DNA of 64,000 nt from assembly GCA_029721515.1 (NCBI GenBank), contig CM056562.1, positions 15,037,335-15,101,334 of the forward strand. Reading direction: 5' to 3'. Of this stretch, positions 13,321 to 27,000 are shown piece after piece. The translations under genes and the position numbers were made by a program. This DNA comes from Synanceia verrucosa. Lineage: Eukaryota; Chordata; Actinopteri; Perciformes; Synanceiidae. Position 1 is the stretch's first letter. Each line of letters opens with the position of its first letter. Under the pieces are notes generated by a model. It saw only the letters and a program-made list of their open reading frames with translations, did no database searches and was not told where the DNA came from.

Positions 13321-14271
13321 ACGTGTCCCCTTCACATTCATAGTGACACCAATCCGTCCCCCCACTTTCACAGCATAAAGCGACAAATGTCGCCAGTAAA
13401 ACATTCATTCATGCATTCCAGTTTTACACAAATGTTGGAATTTCCAAGCTCCAAGTTAGAATTGAAATCAGAACCCCCATGAAGTCGGGTCTTCACCTTG
13501 GAAAGTCAGATTAATCTCAACAACCTGACATAGAATCCATGCTACCTGCACTGACGTAAACAGTAGCTACATGTTTTGTTGTACGTCTGTAAGGCTGGAA
13601 GTGCTAGGAGCACTAAACTTTGAAGTTAAGATGATATGAGCTCTAAGTTCCAACTTCCATTGAACACACCATAAGGCAAACTCTCACTCCCCAGGGTCCT
13701 AAAGAGGAACTGGTAGCAGCCTGTGCCTGTTGATCATAATGTAGACTGTTGTCTAGTATGTCTACCATGATTAAAGCCCAAATTACACAAAAATAACTTT
13801 ATTTGAATTCATAAAATGTAATCTACTTATTTTAAATATTTGTTTGGGTTTACTGTGGACTAGTTTACAATTTAATTTGCAGGAGGAATGTATTTAATGA
13901 GTGCTGAGGTGCTTTCTGGTTGGTCTTTATTAAAACATGACCCCCTCCTACCCTTTTTGGCACTGAACTGCGACTGCCAGCTGTTGCACAAGGAGCTCAT
14001 ATGACCACTGACTGTGTGTGTCAGATCATATGAGCATAATCACCTCTCCATCCTGATGAATACTTATCAGATACAGATGAACTTCGGTGGCAGCTGTGGC
14101 TGTACCGATCTGAAGCTTCTTATTGTGGCATTCTCAGTCCAAAGGCTTCATCAGCGCTGCTTTCTGATTACTGCTGTTTCACTGACCTCCCATCTGTCCG
14201 CTTGCTTTTTGGTTTCTTAATCCTGTAATTTTCATACTGTGGAGTTGAGGGTTTGCCTGGCACATGGGCCA

Positions 14272-14310
14272 GCATGCACGCACACATGCACGCACACATG
14301 CACGCACGCA
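14272..14310. repeat. GCACACAT/GCAC minisatellite
   Basis: Tandem copies of atgcacgcacac, then gcac tetramers. Confidence 0.9.
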
Positions 14311-15201
14311 CGGCCTAGTGGTGAGAAGGAGCTGTGGCTTAATTGCTGTCAGTGGCGGTACAGATGGCTGCATTAACTGCAGTTAAAACAGCCCTTATGT
14401 AAAACCTCTTGTGTAACACCCCAGGACAGCCCCATACTGCTGCTGCTTTCATGACTCTGTCTGAATCTGTCCAAGAACGAAGACACACACCATCGCTCTC
14501 TCTTTTGTGGAAATCATGGCACACTTTGGGGGGAAAAGTTGAATTCCTGCACACACAGATTCACCTCTGTAGTGATTTATTTCACACCTCTGTGATTGTG
14601 CTATTCTGAGACAAACTCCTGTGGAAAATCACAAGAGACATCTTTGCCTACAGTGGTTTGAGAATAGCTCAAAATTTATTACACTGTATTGTAGGTCAGT
14701 ACAATGAAACGTTCATGGGCCAGCCTTTTTAGGGTTATAATGTGATTTAAAAACTGGGGAAAAAACACCCAAATGTAGTTAAGGTCATTCTATGCATAAT
14801 TGTTTGTCTTTTGTTTAGCACATTTTAAACCTACATGCATGGTGTCCCATTTTTCATAACAAACTCAGCTCAAAAATTTTGTCAGAGTTGCCACAGAAGT
14901 GTGACACAGGTGGCTTTTTTTCTTTAATGATAATCACTCAACATATGTAATGAAACAGTTCATGGCTTTAAGAAATAATATACACACAAATACAACAGAA
15001 CATGTAAGAAATAAAGCTAATAATACATATAAAGCAGTGCAGCTGTGCCACTGTCATGGCTTTCATTTTTTTACAGCAGGCTTTCTCCAGATAGAGTGAT
15101 ATGTGCAGTACGTATACTGTGTATAGTATGTGTTCTTATTTGAATGCAGTTTTCATTATATTGTAGCTAATATTTTTCTATCCTCTGTGTGTCCTTGGCA
15201 G

Positions 15202-15389
15202 GGCGAAGTGTCGCAGTTCAGACCATCATGCCCTTTGCTCTGGCAGCAGGACAGGAAGTGTGTGTGTGAGCGTCCCTGGTTGGCTCTGCAGGGATGAACA
15301 TGCCACTGCACCAAATCTCTGTCATCCCCCGTGACGTCACCTCATCTCGGGTGTCTGGCAGTGGGAAAGCTAAGGACAAGGACAAGCAG
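15202..15389 (+). CDS. marchf8: marchf8 first coding exon (5' UTR 15202-15293, coding 15294-15389)
   Basis: Coding part is 32 codons, MNMPLHQISVIPRDVTSSRV then a Lys/Asp-rich run ending KDKQ, matching the MARCH8 N-terminus (MSMPLHQIS in human). The ATG at 15294 is chosen because it aligns with the family start and has G at -3; a second in-frame ATG is at 15300. The exon ends CAG|gtatgt at 15389/15390, phase 0. A good acceptor (tgtccttggcag) ends at 15201, so the exon probably begins at 15202 and carries 92 nt of 5' UTR; at least one noncoding exon must lie further upstream, and I could not locate it. Confidence 0.9.
15228..15269 (+). promoter_or_regulatory. uORF in marchf8 5' UTR
   Basis: If the exon starts at 15202, the first ATG of this exon is at 15228, not 15294. 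It opens a 13-codon frame (MPFALAAGQEVCV) ending with TGA at 15267-15269, 24 nt before the main ATG. It has A at -3, a favourable start context. Such uORFs usually lower initiation at the main start. Whether it is translated is inference. Confidence 0.5.
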
Positions 15390-18037
15390 GTATGTGAAGG
15401 GTTAAATGCTGTGGTCCACACTGTGGTCTGTTCAGTGAAGCCCATATGGAAGTGACTAAACTTGCATTCCACCAGCCAGCAGGGGGCAATACTGGTGGTT
15501 TCAAAAAGATGTTTGTTTTCCATTCACGTGTATGGGAAAATGACAATTTCCTCTCCTGCTGTATTACCTCTGTAAACACTATAAATATGAGTTTTTGGTC
15601 TCAATGGATAGTTTAAATAATGTTTCAATACATCAGAGTGTCAAGTTAATGAATTATGGTCAAATATATGGTGGAAATAACACATAAATCTTTGGGGCAT
15701 GGCTACCGTGTGATTGACAGGTTTCTGCTGTCATTACATCCTGAAAAGGAGCAGCGCTGACGGTCAGGTGGATGAGTTTTAAAGTCTGATGGAAGGAAGA
15801 ACTTCCTGTGGCGTTCTGTTCCTCACCTTAGCACGTCTGGGCAGTATTTCCTAGTAGATCAGTAGTAAATAAGTAATTCAGTTCATTCATATGTGTTTAA
15901 TTGTTTAAAAAAAATAAGAAGGAAATGTTTGTCAAGCCTGATGTTGCCTTTCACAAAAAAATGAAACGTAGTTTGTTTGGTAACTCAGCACTGATTTAAT
16001 GCTAAACCTCAGATTTCGGTATCGGAAGTGAAAAAACTGGATTGGTGCATCCCTGTTTACCACACGTTATTATCGTAACCATGACTACCCAGAATCCCTA
16101 ATCTTCACAAAGCAATTTTGACTAACACCTCAATGTCTGCTCAGCCCTAACCAAGTAGCGTTTGTGTCTAAACCATCGCACTGCATAAAGCAGATTTTTT
16201 TTTTTTTTTTTCGTCAGCGATTTGTAACTGTGCTTCATGTCATGAAAGCCTTCTGTGTGTTGTTCTGCAGGGAATGGACTGAGGATGTATTGTTTTGTTT
16301 TTTTAATGTGGAGGACTTGTTGAAAAGGTCTCCATTATCTTTAAGTGTGCATATAGGCTGCAGGAAATAATGAGAATACATTATTCTCGACAGTGTCTGC
16401 ATACATTTAATTAAGAGGCTGATGCTGTTTTTCTTCACTCTCAGCCTCACTTTCATTTTTATACACTTTGAAAAACGATCCCCTCATTTTTTACTATGGC
16501 AAAACCTGTTTTGCGACAGTTTTTATGTTATCATTTTTGCAAACGGCAGCGCTGACTGTCTTCATATCAGCACCACATTAAGTTATGCTCTGCTTACTGT
16601 CACTCACACACCCACTGGAGGAACTTTTTTGCCAGATGCTTGCCAAACTGTATTATTATGTATGTTTGTTTTTAGTTTATTGTGTCATTATTTTAAACTA
16701 GGTTTGACAACACTGTGAAATTGTATATTTTTTTTAAACAAAGAACTCTTTGTTACATAGAAAAGTAAGATTGGCTGAAAAATTGCCAACTGGATGTAGA
16801 CTAAAACATTTGTAAATGTGAAGAGTTAAAGAGGGTTGGTGGGTGGAGCTGTCCTGTTGTCATTCACCAGACAACAATCAGAAAGGTAATTTTCTAATGC
16901 CAGAGGTGTCATTCTGCATTACAGCATTTTCTCTCACAAACAAATTATTTCTGTGCTGCCTGTGGCTTGAGCAGAGGTTTTATATCTAATGAGGCTGGTC
17001 AGAGTCTGGTTGCCATTTACCAGCCAGGATAAGAAAATCTGCCCAAAATAAAGGCCTCAAATAATCAGATCAGTTTCACCTCAGTTTTCTGATCGGAGAA
17101 TTTTTGACTCATATTCTTAACCCTCTCACATTGGACATCATTGTCGATTATGAGGATTTTTTTTTTACATCACGTTGTTATCACTTTTGATTTGTCAGGA
17201 GTAACAAACAGATTTTGGTCAGGATACGTTCACCTGACTATATTTTCATCTTTACTTCCTGTCAGTCCTCTCTGTCTCTGTGCTCCAGCAGCATCAAACA
17301 CCTCAGTGAAGTGCTCTCAGAGTGCAGTTGCTTTTTTTGAGCTACGGAACAAAGCGAGGTGCTAAGACAATATGTCCATGGCCTGCCCTTTGTCCTTGGC
17401 CTCATCAGCTCACAATAGATCCTGGGCACTAAGTGCAGCAGCGCAGGTGCTCCTAAGAGGCTCCTTCATGCTACATATGGTGCTGTGTTTCAGCCACTTG
17501 TGCTGTAGTGGTGGTAGGACAAACAGGCTGTAAACTGGTGCTGGCATGTCATATCCTAGCTTAATATGTGTTCACTGGGAAGCTCAAAACTATGCCATGT
17601 CATTGCAGAAGTGAAAGTGAACTGGGATTCACTCATTTTGTGTGATTTCCTTAGTTAAATAAAGGTGTGAGTTCATGTGGCTTTTTTTACTCTTCATGGT
17701 AAATAGGATTAAGAGGTTTAAATGTGAGAGCAGTCGTAGGAAGGTTACCTTAGTCTGCTGGGGAATAAAGGTGAAATGTTAAGCTGCATAATGTCTGGGG
17801 GGTATCTGGTCTCTCTGCTGCCATGTTTGCCTACAGTGTAAATAGCCAACCTTGCTCAGCATCCCTCTCTCCTTCTGTCTGTCTCCTGCTGTCGGAGCCT
17901 CCTTTTTTTTCCCATGAGGAATAAGTGGATGAACGACAGCGACTCCTGTCTTCCCAGTGCAGCTATCAGCAGGGTGGAGAAACAGAGTATAGGAAAAGAG
18001 TGTTTACTTTGAATGCTGATTAGCTCAAGAGTCCTGG

Positions 18038-18075
<38 letters not shown>

Positions 18076-21000
18076 GGGGTTTAGTCACAGAGCACAAGCC
18101 CATCTGGCCCTCTTAGACAACACAACTGGTCTTTTAGCGCAGCAAGAAAAAAAAAGCAGAACTTTCCTCTGCTTAGAATTCAGAGTTGGTCAGCTGCTTC
18201 TTTTAGAAAGCAACACATCTTTAACTGTTGCGGGCCCCTCACTGGCACCGCTCCTGCAGCTCCACTCAAGATCATTTGTCTTCTTCGCAGTCCTCTTTAG
18301 GTATGTGCTTGTGGGTACTTTGTCCATGCACTGTGGGTCCTCCACTCCTGCTAGGTAGATAAATTGAGGTTTAAGCAATATGGTTAAAATGCTGTTCAAG
18401 AGTTTTTTTTTTTTAAACTGAGCTGCCATTGTTTGTTTGCCATACATTTTAATCCCACCTGTCACATGGTGTTGTTTTACTATAAATATAGTATTTACAT
18501 GAGTGGCATGTGACTGCTGTATATCTAGCACAGCTCAGAAATATACAGTAACAGGGGATGCAGCTGCAGCTTTCATTTTCACATTAACACATATATTCAC
18601 ACCAACATGCATGACCTTGTTCATGTCATAGTATTATATTTAGCAGTATATTTGTGACTGCACACTGATACTTTATACCAGCCCTTTTGATGCTGCATTT
18701 ATTTTTTTTATGAAAGCACAGAGAGCACTGGAAGTTTTGTCCTTCGCTATGCTTATGTCAGAGTTCAAGGACAGTGAAGACCACCTGTCTCTCCTGTGAT
18801 GTTTGGAGGTTTGATGTTGTTTGTTGCCGCAAAGCTTCTCTTGGACTCCACAGAGCACAGCTCCTAAAAACTTTGACCACCAACGTGAAACTTTCTTACT
18901 GATTTAACGAAGCACTTCTAATTTGGCTGAGATGGCAGGTAGCGGGATAGCCTGTTTACACCACCCAGCATTACTTAATCTGTAAAATATTGTCCAAAAA
19001 ATAGAGTTTGATTAAATGTGTTCGAAAAATATTTGAAAATATGTTTCTCAGCCTTGAGGCAGAGAAACCTTTTCCAAACATTTGGTGGCTCTAAACTGTC
19101 CAAATCATTCCCTTCCAGATTGCCGTGCCCAGGGGCTCGCAAATGGAAATGCCATGATAATCACCCAGAAGCTGGCCTACGGGCTGAGTAAACTAGGCAT
19201 GAAAAGCTGCATTATCAGGAGAAGGAGTGCTTACATGTGTGAGTCGAGTATGTAAGGAATCACTTAAGGCGGTCACTTCTGGTGGATAGTGGAGGATGTG
19301 ATCGGTTTTATTTTGCAGATTTTCAAAGTGTAAAGATTCTGCCATTGATTTCATTGGTGCATGTATGATACATACACAAATTATCCAGTGTTAATTCGAT
19401 TAATATTCAAGTTACACAAATATAAAGGTGCATATATATTTTCTCTATTTCCTCACACACATACAGTACATATAAACACACATACACCCAACCTGAGACC
19501 TAACATGCTCTCCCCGTCTGTCTACAAAGCAGAAGCTGGAGAGGGAAGATAACACTTAGGCAGAATGGCATTCTCTCTAGTCTGGCAGACATTTTCATTA
19601 AGGTGTGAATGTTGTGTGTCAGCAAACTAACGTACTTTGCATAATGCCACTCCTAGAATTCAGAAAGATTTCAAAAACTCGTCGGGCAACCTGTCTTAAG
19701 CTGCTGAGACAGTAAATGCCATGTCATTACTGAGAGGGAAGTGAGGGCAGTTAGAGTAAGTGTTTTTCTGAGGTGCTTCTGTGTACTGGTAGTGGGCAGT
19801 TAGGTCTGTAACTAACTTGATTTTTCAATTTATCGACTCGTTTCAGCGCTAACCGGCAGGAGCCACAGTATATTTATGGCAGCCCATTAACCTGCTGCTG
19901 GTATTTTTTCCTCTTGACTCTCTCTGACTCATTATCTGAGCCTCTCTTTCTGGAAACACACATGCCAAATTGTGCAGGTACACACCCACATACCAGCAGC
20001 TGGTGTTGTTAGTCAGCCCGTCTGTGCAGAACTTGCACGAGTCCCCTGGAGGACCCAGCTATGCTGAGCCATTTGAGGTTGAAGTGCTAAAAAACATAAT
20101 TAAATGTGGAAGAGCCGACATGACGGCCGGCCCTTTGAGGGCCTTGATTGTTGTAAGAATGGACTTTGCTCTACCTCCTTTCATTTGATTAACCCCTGCG
20201 GCTCTGTGGGTTATTGTACTGTGACGCTATTTAAGTTTCATATATGTGATTACATCTGACCCACAGCAGCAGAAAATAGACTTTGAGGGACACAGCAGGA
20301 AATAATACAGTTTCCCTACCTGCTCTATATTCCAGTTTTCATGGCATAATGGTGTATGATAGCTGGAGTGTGCTTTGTCTCCAGTGTGAGGGGGCACTGT
20401 GTGCATTTCACTTCACTTCCTAGTTTCAGAACAGCAGCTATTAGCAGAGGGAGAGACATTCAGAGGAGACGACGTCATCTAATTAACCCCTGCCCCATCA
20501 CCCTCTACCACCTCCGCACACACGCGCACACACACACACACACACACACACTATCACAGCTCAAAGTGAACACTTTACTGTGAAATAAGAAGACAGTAAG
20601 CTGCTCTCAGATCCAGGCAAAACACATTTTTAAATGCTAATCTCTTGATTTACATATTTACATGATTTACATATTATGTTTTGTATAATGTAATCTGGCA
20701 GATGGCTGTATGGATACTAACCTACAGAAATTCAGCCTGTCTTACACTGGCAGGAACTGAAGGAACACAAAACACTCTTCATTGTAAAAGACAGATTTTT
20801 CCAGAATGAATTTGAAGGAACCAATTAAATTTCTTTGCACATAGTTACCAAGGTGCATTTCTCAGATTTTGAATCGCTCTGTTGTTGGAGCGACTGTGGT
20901 TATACAACATAGACAGAGACACACCAGCCAGCTGATAACCAGAGACAGACACAGATGAACAAAAAAACACAGATGTAGTTATTTCCAGGAGTTGAGAATG

Positions 21001-24000
21001 AAATCACCATATGAAAGGCTGCATCTGCCGGTCCTCTCGCCTCCTTGAGATGCTGCCTCAGTCTTTGCTCTGCCTCTGTGGGACCACTGTTTACTGGAAG
21101 GTGTCTCTGCGGGGTGTCTGAGGACACCATTTAATTGAGACTGTGACATGCTGGTTTGACTCGGTGGACTCACATGGCCCGAACACTCAGCCACTGCCAG
21201 TCAGATCAATAGTGGAGGCTCTCTGATGACGCAGGCTCTCGACTTTCTCCCTCGCGTATGTTTTCCTCTCTGCAGCCTGTCGTGTGTTTCTGAGTCTGAG
21301 TCCGTCTGATGTATGCTGCTCATATGCAGCCCAGCGCCCCAGCTGTATAATGACTCTGATAGGACTCATTACTCTGTCATTCTCCCTTGTGGTTGCCAGT
21401 ATGTGGTGAGTGCACAGGCACATGGATCTCTAGTGGGCAGTCAGACGCTTTCCAGGAAGATATGATAATGACATTGTTTTCATTTGAAGGAGAAAGAAGT
21501 TTAGGCACAAACACACACCAGAGTCTCTCACAGTGAGACTGCTTCTTATTGTTGTCCTATCCCCGTCTCCCTAAATGTCTTGATGTGTCTTTCTCCACTC
21601 CCTCCTTCCACCACCTCCTCTTTTTCATCCTCCTCCCTCAGCCTCTCTCTTCCAGTGGAAGATTAGCACAGTTAATCTCTCTGACTATGGATTCACTAGT
21701 GTGACCACACTGTGAACTCCTCCTTGTTGCTGTCTGGGGAGGCTGATGCCCAACGGCTGCAGATGTTGACTCAATTGCAGACATTTTCTGCTTGTCTGTA
21801 TAAAATACTGTGACTGCTTATAGTGTAATTCTTCTTTCATGGCCCAGAGGGCACACATAGTGGAACCTAGGGACCATCACCCAGTCAACATATGCTAGTG
21901 TATCCTTTTGTTTTGAAAAGCAGCTTTGTAGACAGCTTCGGGTCACCTTACCTGTGTATGAGGAAGAACTTTTTAGCCACGCTAGAGGCATACCTCAAGA
22001 TATGGCAGGTCAGGTGTCGATCCCAGTAACTTTGTTAATCCATGCTGACACTAGCACTCAGCTCAAAGCACCGCTGTGTCTCACTGAGTGTGGCTGTACA
22101 CTGTGGATCTTATTTTCAGAGTTTTATCCATCATTTCTGTTGGTTATGATAGCAATATGCCCACCAAAGTTACTCTTTACTTGACTCGGTTGTAAACAAG
22201 CCAGCAGTGAGTGCATCCTGTAATGTGTGATATGATTTCTTATTGTCAGTGGTCGATGGGCGACCATTCTTTTTTTTTTTTTCCCCAACAAGAAAATTTG
22301 GCTAACCTTCCCTCCCATCTGATGTTCCTAGATCTCAGAAATGAAGGTGATATTATATTATTATGCTAGTATTATTATTAAAAATAATGTTTAAGAATAC
22401 TGACTTCTTGACTGTGATCTTGCACCACTTTACAAGCTTTAAATAGTACAGTGGAGCAGCCAGTCATTACCTTTGATTTGGGCTTTGAGTACTTTGTCTC
22501 AGAATGGAATGAAACAGGATGGATTGGTCCATTTGTTTATACTGTAGGCAGTTGAGCCAAAGAATGGAGGCTTTACTTGGCACGTCCAGAGTCCGAGAGA
22601 CTGGAAAGAGATTTAGACATTTTTTAAGTTGAACATATCAGTTAAGTGTAGCTTGTTGTAATCCCCGTCTTGTGAGGAAATTACCACATTGCAGTGTGTC
22701 TGTGTAGGCTGCCATGACTTGTGTCAGCAAGGCACACGTTTTCAAAAGGTATGGTGCAACTTTAAAATGGAAAATAAAAGCAGTCCAAGGACCACTTGTA
22801 ATATTTGCACAACCCTTGTTTAGATTGGCAGTGTTAAGAGTTACTTTAAACAAAACCAGCATGATAAGGTACCTAAGAAAAAGTTAAGTCTTCACAGACC
22901 AAGACACTGCTGTGTTGGCTCCACTGACACAGATGACTGAAAGGAAAACAATACAGAGTACCGGTAATACATATTTTGACAAACTTTTGGACGTTCTGTT
23001 CTTTTGTGTTATTATAGTACTGATGGCTTTAACATTGGTAACATAACATTTTAATTGGTTTGTGCTGTTTCCAAAAATGAAACCATCAAAGCCTTAAAAG
23101 CTGAATTTTTTTCATTCACTTCTGAAGCTTATTTTCAACAAGTGGAGTCACTTTTGACCCCTGTTAAATGTGCACGGTGCAGCTGTGTGATGTAAAAATG
23201 ATTGATATAAAATAAGATTGTGGTATTGGAATATGACATAAAATGCCTGTATGCACATTATATGTAAACAATACATGATTTAAAACTTTAATCAGTGTCT
23301 TTGTTGCTAACCTGTGCTATCATCCCACATCATTCTGTCAAAAAATGTTGCAATTTTTGAAATGAGTGATGGGTAGATCAGTGCAAGTCCATCACCTCTG
23401 TGTTTAAATGAAAGGTGAGAGCCCCTCTGTACACCAAAGAACATTCAACTAATGCATTAATTTGCTACTTTTCCCTCTTGTACTTTGCAGGAGGGGCCTC
23501 TGTTCTTGTTATATTGAAAAGAAAGAAGAAAGACAGTATTTACAAAGAGCTCCCACGGGCAGAGTAGAATACCAGATGTTTGTTGCTTGGAAAAGTCTGC
23601 AGCTTGAAGCCCAGAGCACATTTTGAAATCTTATGATCCATCTTCTGCAGGTTATACTGCACGAGTCTCAACAAGGATTCATCTTCTGAGGCATTTAGAG
23701 AGATGAAATCTGCTGTCTCTAGATCACTGCATTACACTTAGACATTTTAGCTTTTTATGTCAGTGCCTTACTGTTGCAGGTGTTGTTTGAGGCGTAGTTG
23801 GACCCTGGGAAGTGTATATACTATTTTGTCATTACTGCACCACTGGATCAGTTCAAGACTAAAGATTAAGACAATAGGCAGCTAGAGTTATGATGCCATG
23901 TATCACAGGTCATAAGCCACCCTTAAACCCATGAAACTGTGTTCACCATGCTTATCTTATCCCTCGTCAGTCTGTGGATGGCACAGCTGCATGAATGCAC

Positions 24001-27000
24001 TAGCACCATGGTTTCATGATGAGGCTTTCACTGAGCTCTGCAGAGTGCAGAGGACTCGCACTACATGAGCACAGGCAGAGGGTTCAGATGAGGGAATAAA
24101 AAGATGAAGTGAAAGAGAGCACAATTACGCTGTGGAGGAAGCGAGAGATGAGCATGTTGTTACAAAGACAGAGTAAGAATACTTTTGGCATTACCGAGAG
24201 GCAGAATGTGGAGAAGTCTGCCGTTCACCCCAACAGTTTACATGCCAGGAGTGTTGTGGTTTCCCCACTATGCCACATCAGTGAGTTTTCAGGTAGTGGT
24301 CTCTCCGATGACTCATGCCATCTAAACCAATGTCCTGATCTCAAAGCCTTTTTGCGAGGGTGACCTGACTCAGAAAAGTGTCTTCCCTATGAAATGCAGG
24401 TGAAGCCTATTTGTAAGAGCAGGAGCTGTCAGTACTCTGTCATTTTGATTGATGTATCTATTTGAACCCACTGCACTTATGCCTCTGGTCATGCTTCCAG
24501 GGGTGACAGCAATCAAGCTGTCTTTTGAATGCGTGCGTGCACTTTTTTCTTTTTTTCTCTTCCAGAGAAAAAGGCTTTGGCCTTTCCTGGGTTTGTGAAT
24601 AGATTACAATGGTGCTGTCTGTGAAACATGAAAATCTCAGGCCACTGAGGCAAGAGGAGCATGGAGGACAAGCAGGCAGAGAGAATGAGTCACCAAGGAC
24701 TTTGTGTAGCTGCATCTTTTACCAGCGTTATCTGTGCACTTCACACCACAAGGACTGCCTTTTAATTATTTGCATGAAGCAGATCACATCTCTTAACCAT
24801 TATCCGGTTTAATAAACACAAATTGACTATAATTCATTGCAGTCGCATGATAGGATCGTACTGAATTTCACCAAAGTCGATGTTGCAACTCGGCGGGTGT
24901 TCTGCCCCAAAATCCAAGTACACATGGAGTTTCTTTAATTCAGATAATGGTCACTGACCTGGCTAACTCTACTACGCTAGGTGGCGCTGTAGCCCTTTCA
25001 ACAAGTGGTGTTAGAACTACTTCCGGTTGATGGCTACTTAACAACAACAATAAACTATCTGGCAACATGAATTCCGTCTCCTCGTCCGTCCAAATGTGAG
25101 TTATTGACTTCTTCGTGGCCATGGTATCGTTTGACTTTCCTGACAACAACATTACTATTTATGACAGCGTCTCCGCCTCCTTCCACTTCCGGGTGAAATC
25201 CCCGGCAGAAATTCTCGCGCACGCGCAGGACGCGAATACGATACCATACAATACCGTACAAAAGAGACACAAAGGCGATTAACAACGTCTCAAACCAGGT
25301 TTCCTATCATATTCACGAATCCAGTTCCTATACGATCCTTAGCCTGTGTATATGAATTTTATATGTTTTTGATACCTGTATTATACGATTAAGGTCATCC
25401 ATGTGCACGCAGTAATTGTTTTTTTGACACACGTGCACACGCACGCACACACACAAACACACTGCTCACTTTAGCACTAATGTTAATTACCCACTCTGAA
25501 GCTGTTTATTTCAGTGTTGTCATAAGTAAATAAGCTGAAGCAGGTTTGGATGTTTTCTTTGTTAGAGACACATTCATCTCCACTCTGACGGCATTATGAA
25601 TCTGGTAAAGCTGAGCAATAACCTCAAAGCACATATGCAGTCATTTGTGACAACAGATAGAGTTGGCAAACTGCCTTAAGTGCACACCTGATACCTGATT
25701 TTTTTTTTTATTTTTTTTTTTCTTATTTTAAATGGTGCAATTTTATGTTGATGACAGTCATCCTCAGTTGCTGACGCTGAACTGAGTCTGTTGTGTTTGG
25801 GGCTGTACTCGCTGACTTCAAGTGTGCAGATCTGGGCAAGAGGAAGGGATTTTGATCTTGGACTGGAAAATCCAAAACTTGTTGAGTGAGTGTTTGTGTG
25901 TCATTCAACTGAGACACATGCACATGATTGAAAGGTGAAACTGCTGTGCTAAAAGATGCATAATTGAGTAAGGAGAATGAAGTATTAGTGACTGGTGGAA
26001 GAGGCTCTAATTGGTTGCTCCTGCTGGCCGGTCAAAGCACTCGGACTGAATGTAAAACTTACTTACTTGGATGCTGTTGGTCTCCAGGGAGCTGGATTAC
26101 GCCACTGAACAACTGAAAATCTAGCTGCAGAGAAGGGGAACTTTGTACAAATGAGGAGAATGTAAAATATGCTGCCTCCATAAAAATGGAATCACTCTTT
26201 TCCTGAGGACATTTGATATCTTTGTTAATAGCTGGTTAATGTTTTTTTCTCCCAGCAATCTCTCACAACTCCTAAATAGATGTCTCTGAAATGTGCAGTA
26301 CAGCCATGCTTATCTAAGTGGAATTAATATGTAATCACTACTTAGAAATTTTACTGCAATGTGTGAGTAATGCATTTTTTTTTTGTTTGAGCTTGGAGCA
26401 GAGGATTTACCAGTTTGTTTTAGCATGATGAGTTAGTGTGTGTTTATTGGAAGCAACTTTGTTCTATAACACTGTTGACTAAACAGTAAGGCTATCTGCT
26501 TTTAGGAAAGGATGTTGAACTTGTTTTTAGCCCTCAAGTGTGATGAAAGAGGGAGGGATGGAACACAAGAAGTGCTGTGAAAGCCAAAAGATGTCATCAG
26601 GAAAGTATCACCATCATTTCCAACTCTGGGAGCCGACTTAAGTACCATTTCACATTGAAACGCTGCCCTTCACACTGATATTTGTCTGAAGCTGCCTTCA
26701 CACAGACAAAGACCTACCAGACAAACATTGAGTCTGTGGAAAAAAAAAAGATAAAACATAGAGTGAGAGAAAATGTAGTGGAGCATGGGGAACAGCTGAA
26801 TTTCAGTTTCAGATGGCAGTAGAGGGAGAGGGAAATGAAGAGAAAGTAAAGGTTGGAGTATGGACCAGCTGGAAGCGATAGGTTTTTGACTTCATGCTTA
26901 TCACTTCAAAAGACCGTCTGTAAAGTGCCGTCTGCTCCTCTGCACACCTTCCTCCATCTTTCCCCTCCGTCTCTCTCCTCCTAACCCGAGGTGAAGTGGA

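Larger units (their letters stand above)
1..15201. other. Noncoding region 5' of first coding exon
   Basis: No coding exon or RNA gene could be supported. Contents: a perfect short inverted repeat (161-195), a piggyBac-like MITE (1174-1493), a hAT-like MITE (3143-3704), inverted microsatellites (6395-6652), a LINE tail (6808-7089), a degenerate repeat (7100-7280), a TG/TGAG repeat (9080-9135), a possible retroelement fragment (11.8-11.9 kb), a hAT-like end (13.19-13.32 kb) and a GCAC minisatellite (14272-14310). Intervals 1.5-3.1, 3.7-6.4, 7.3-9.0, 9.2-11.8, 12.0-13.1 and 14.3-15.2 kb hold nothing I recognise. Part of this is probably a marchf8 5'-UTR intron. Confidence 0.8.
24946..25262 (-). 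mobile_element. Harbinger-like transposon remnant
   Basis: CpG-rich block unlike its surroundings. On the minus strand an ATG at 25122 opens MATKKSITHIWTDEETEFML, which resembles the start of a Myb/SANT DNA-binding protein of PIF/Harbinger elements (W-T-D-E-E-T-E-F). After FML the expected helix continuation is missing, so the gene appears internally deleted and fused to other element sequence. Upstream on the minus strand is an NRF1-type motif at 25216-25227. Terminal repeats were not found and edges are approximate. Confidence 0.45.

Noticed and set aside
14272..14310. CRISPR-like direct repeats
   Set aside because: A short tandem GCAC/ACAC minisatellite in a vertebrate genome, without spacers.
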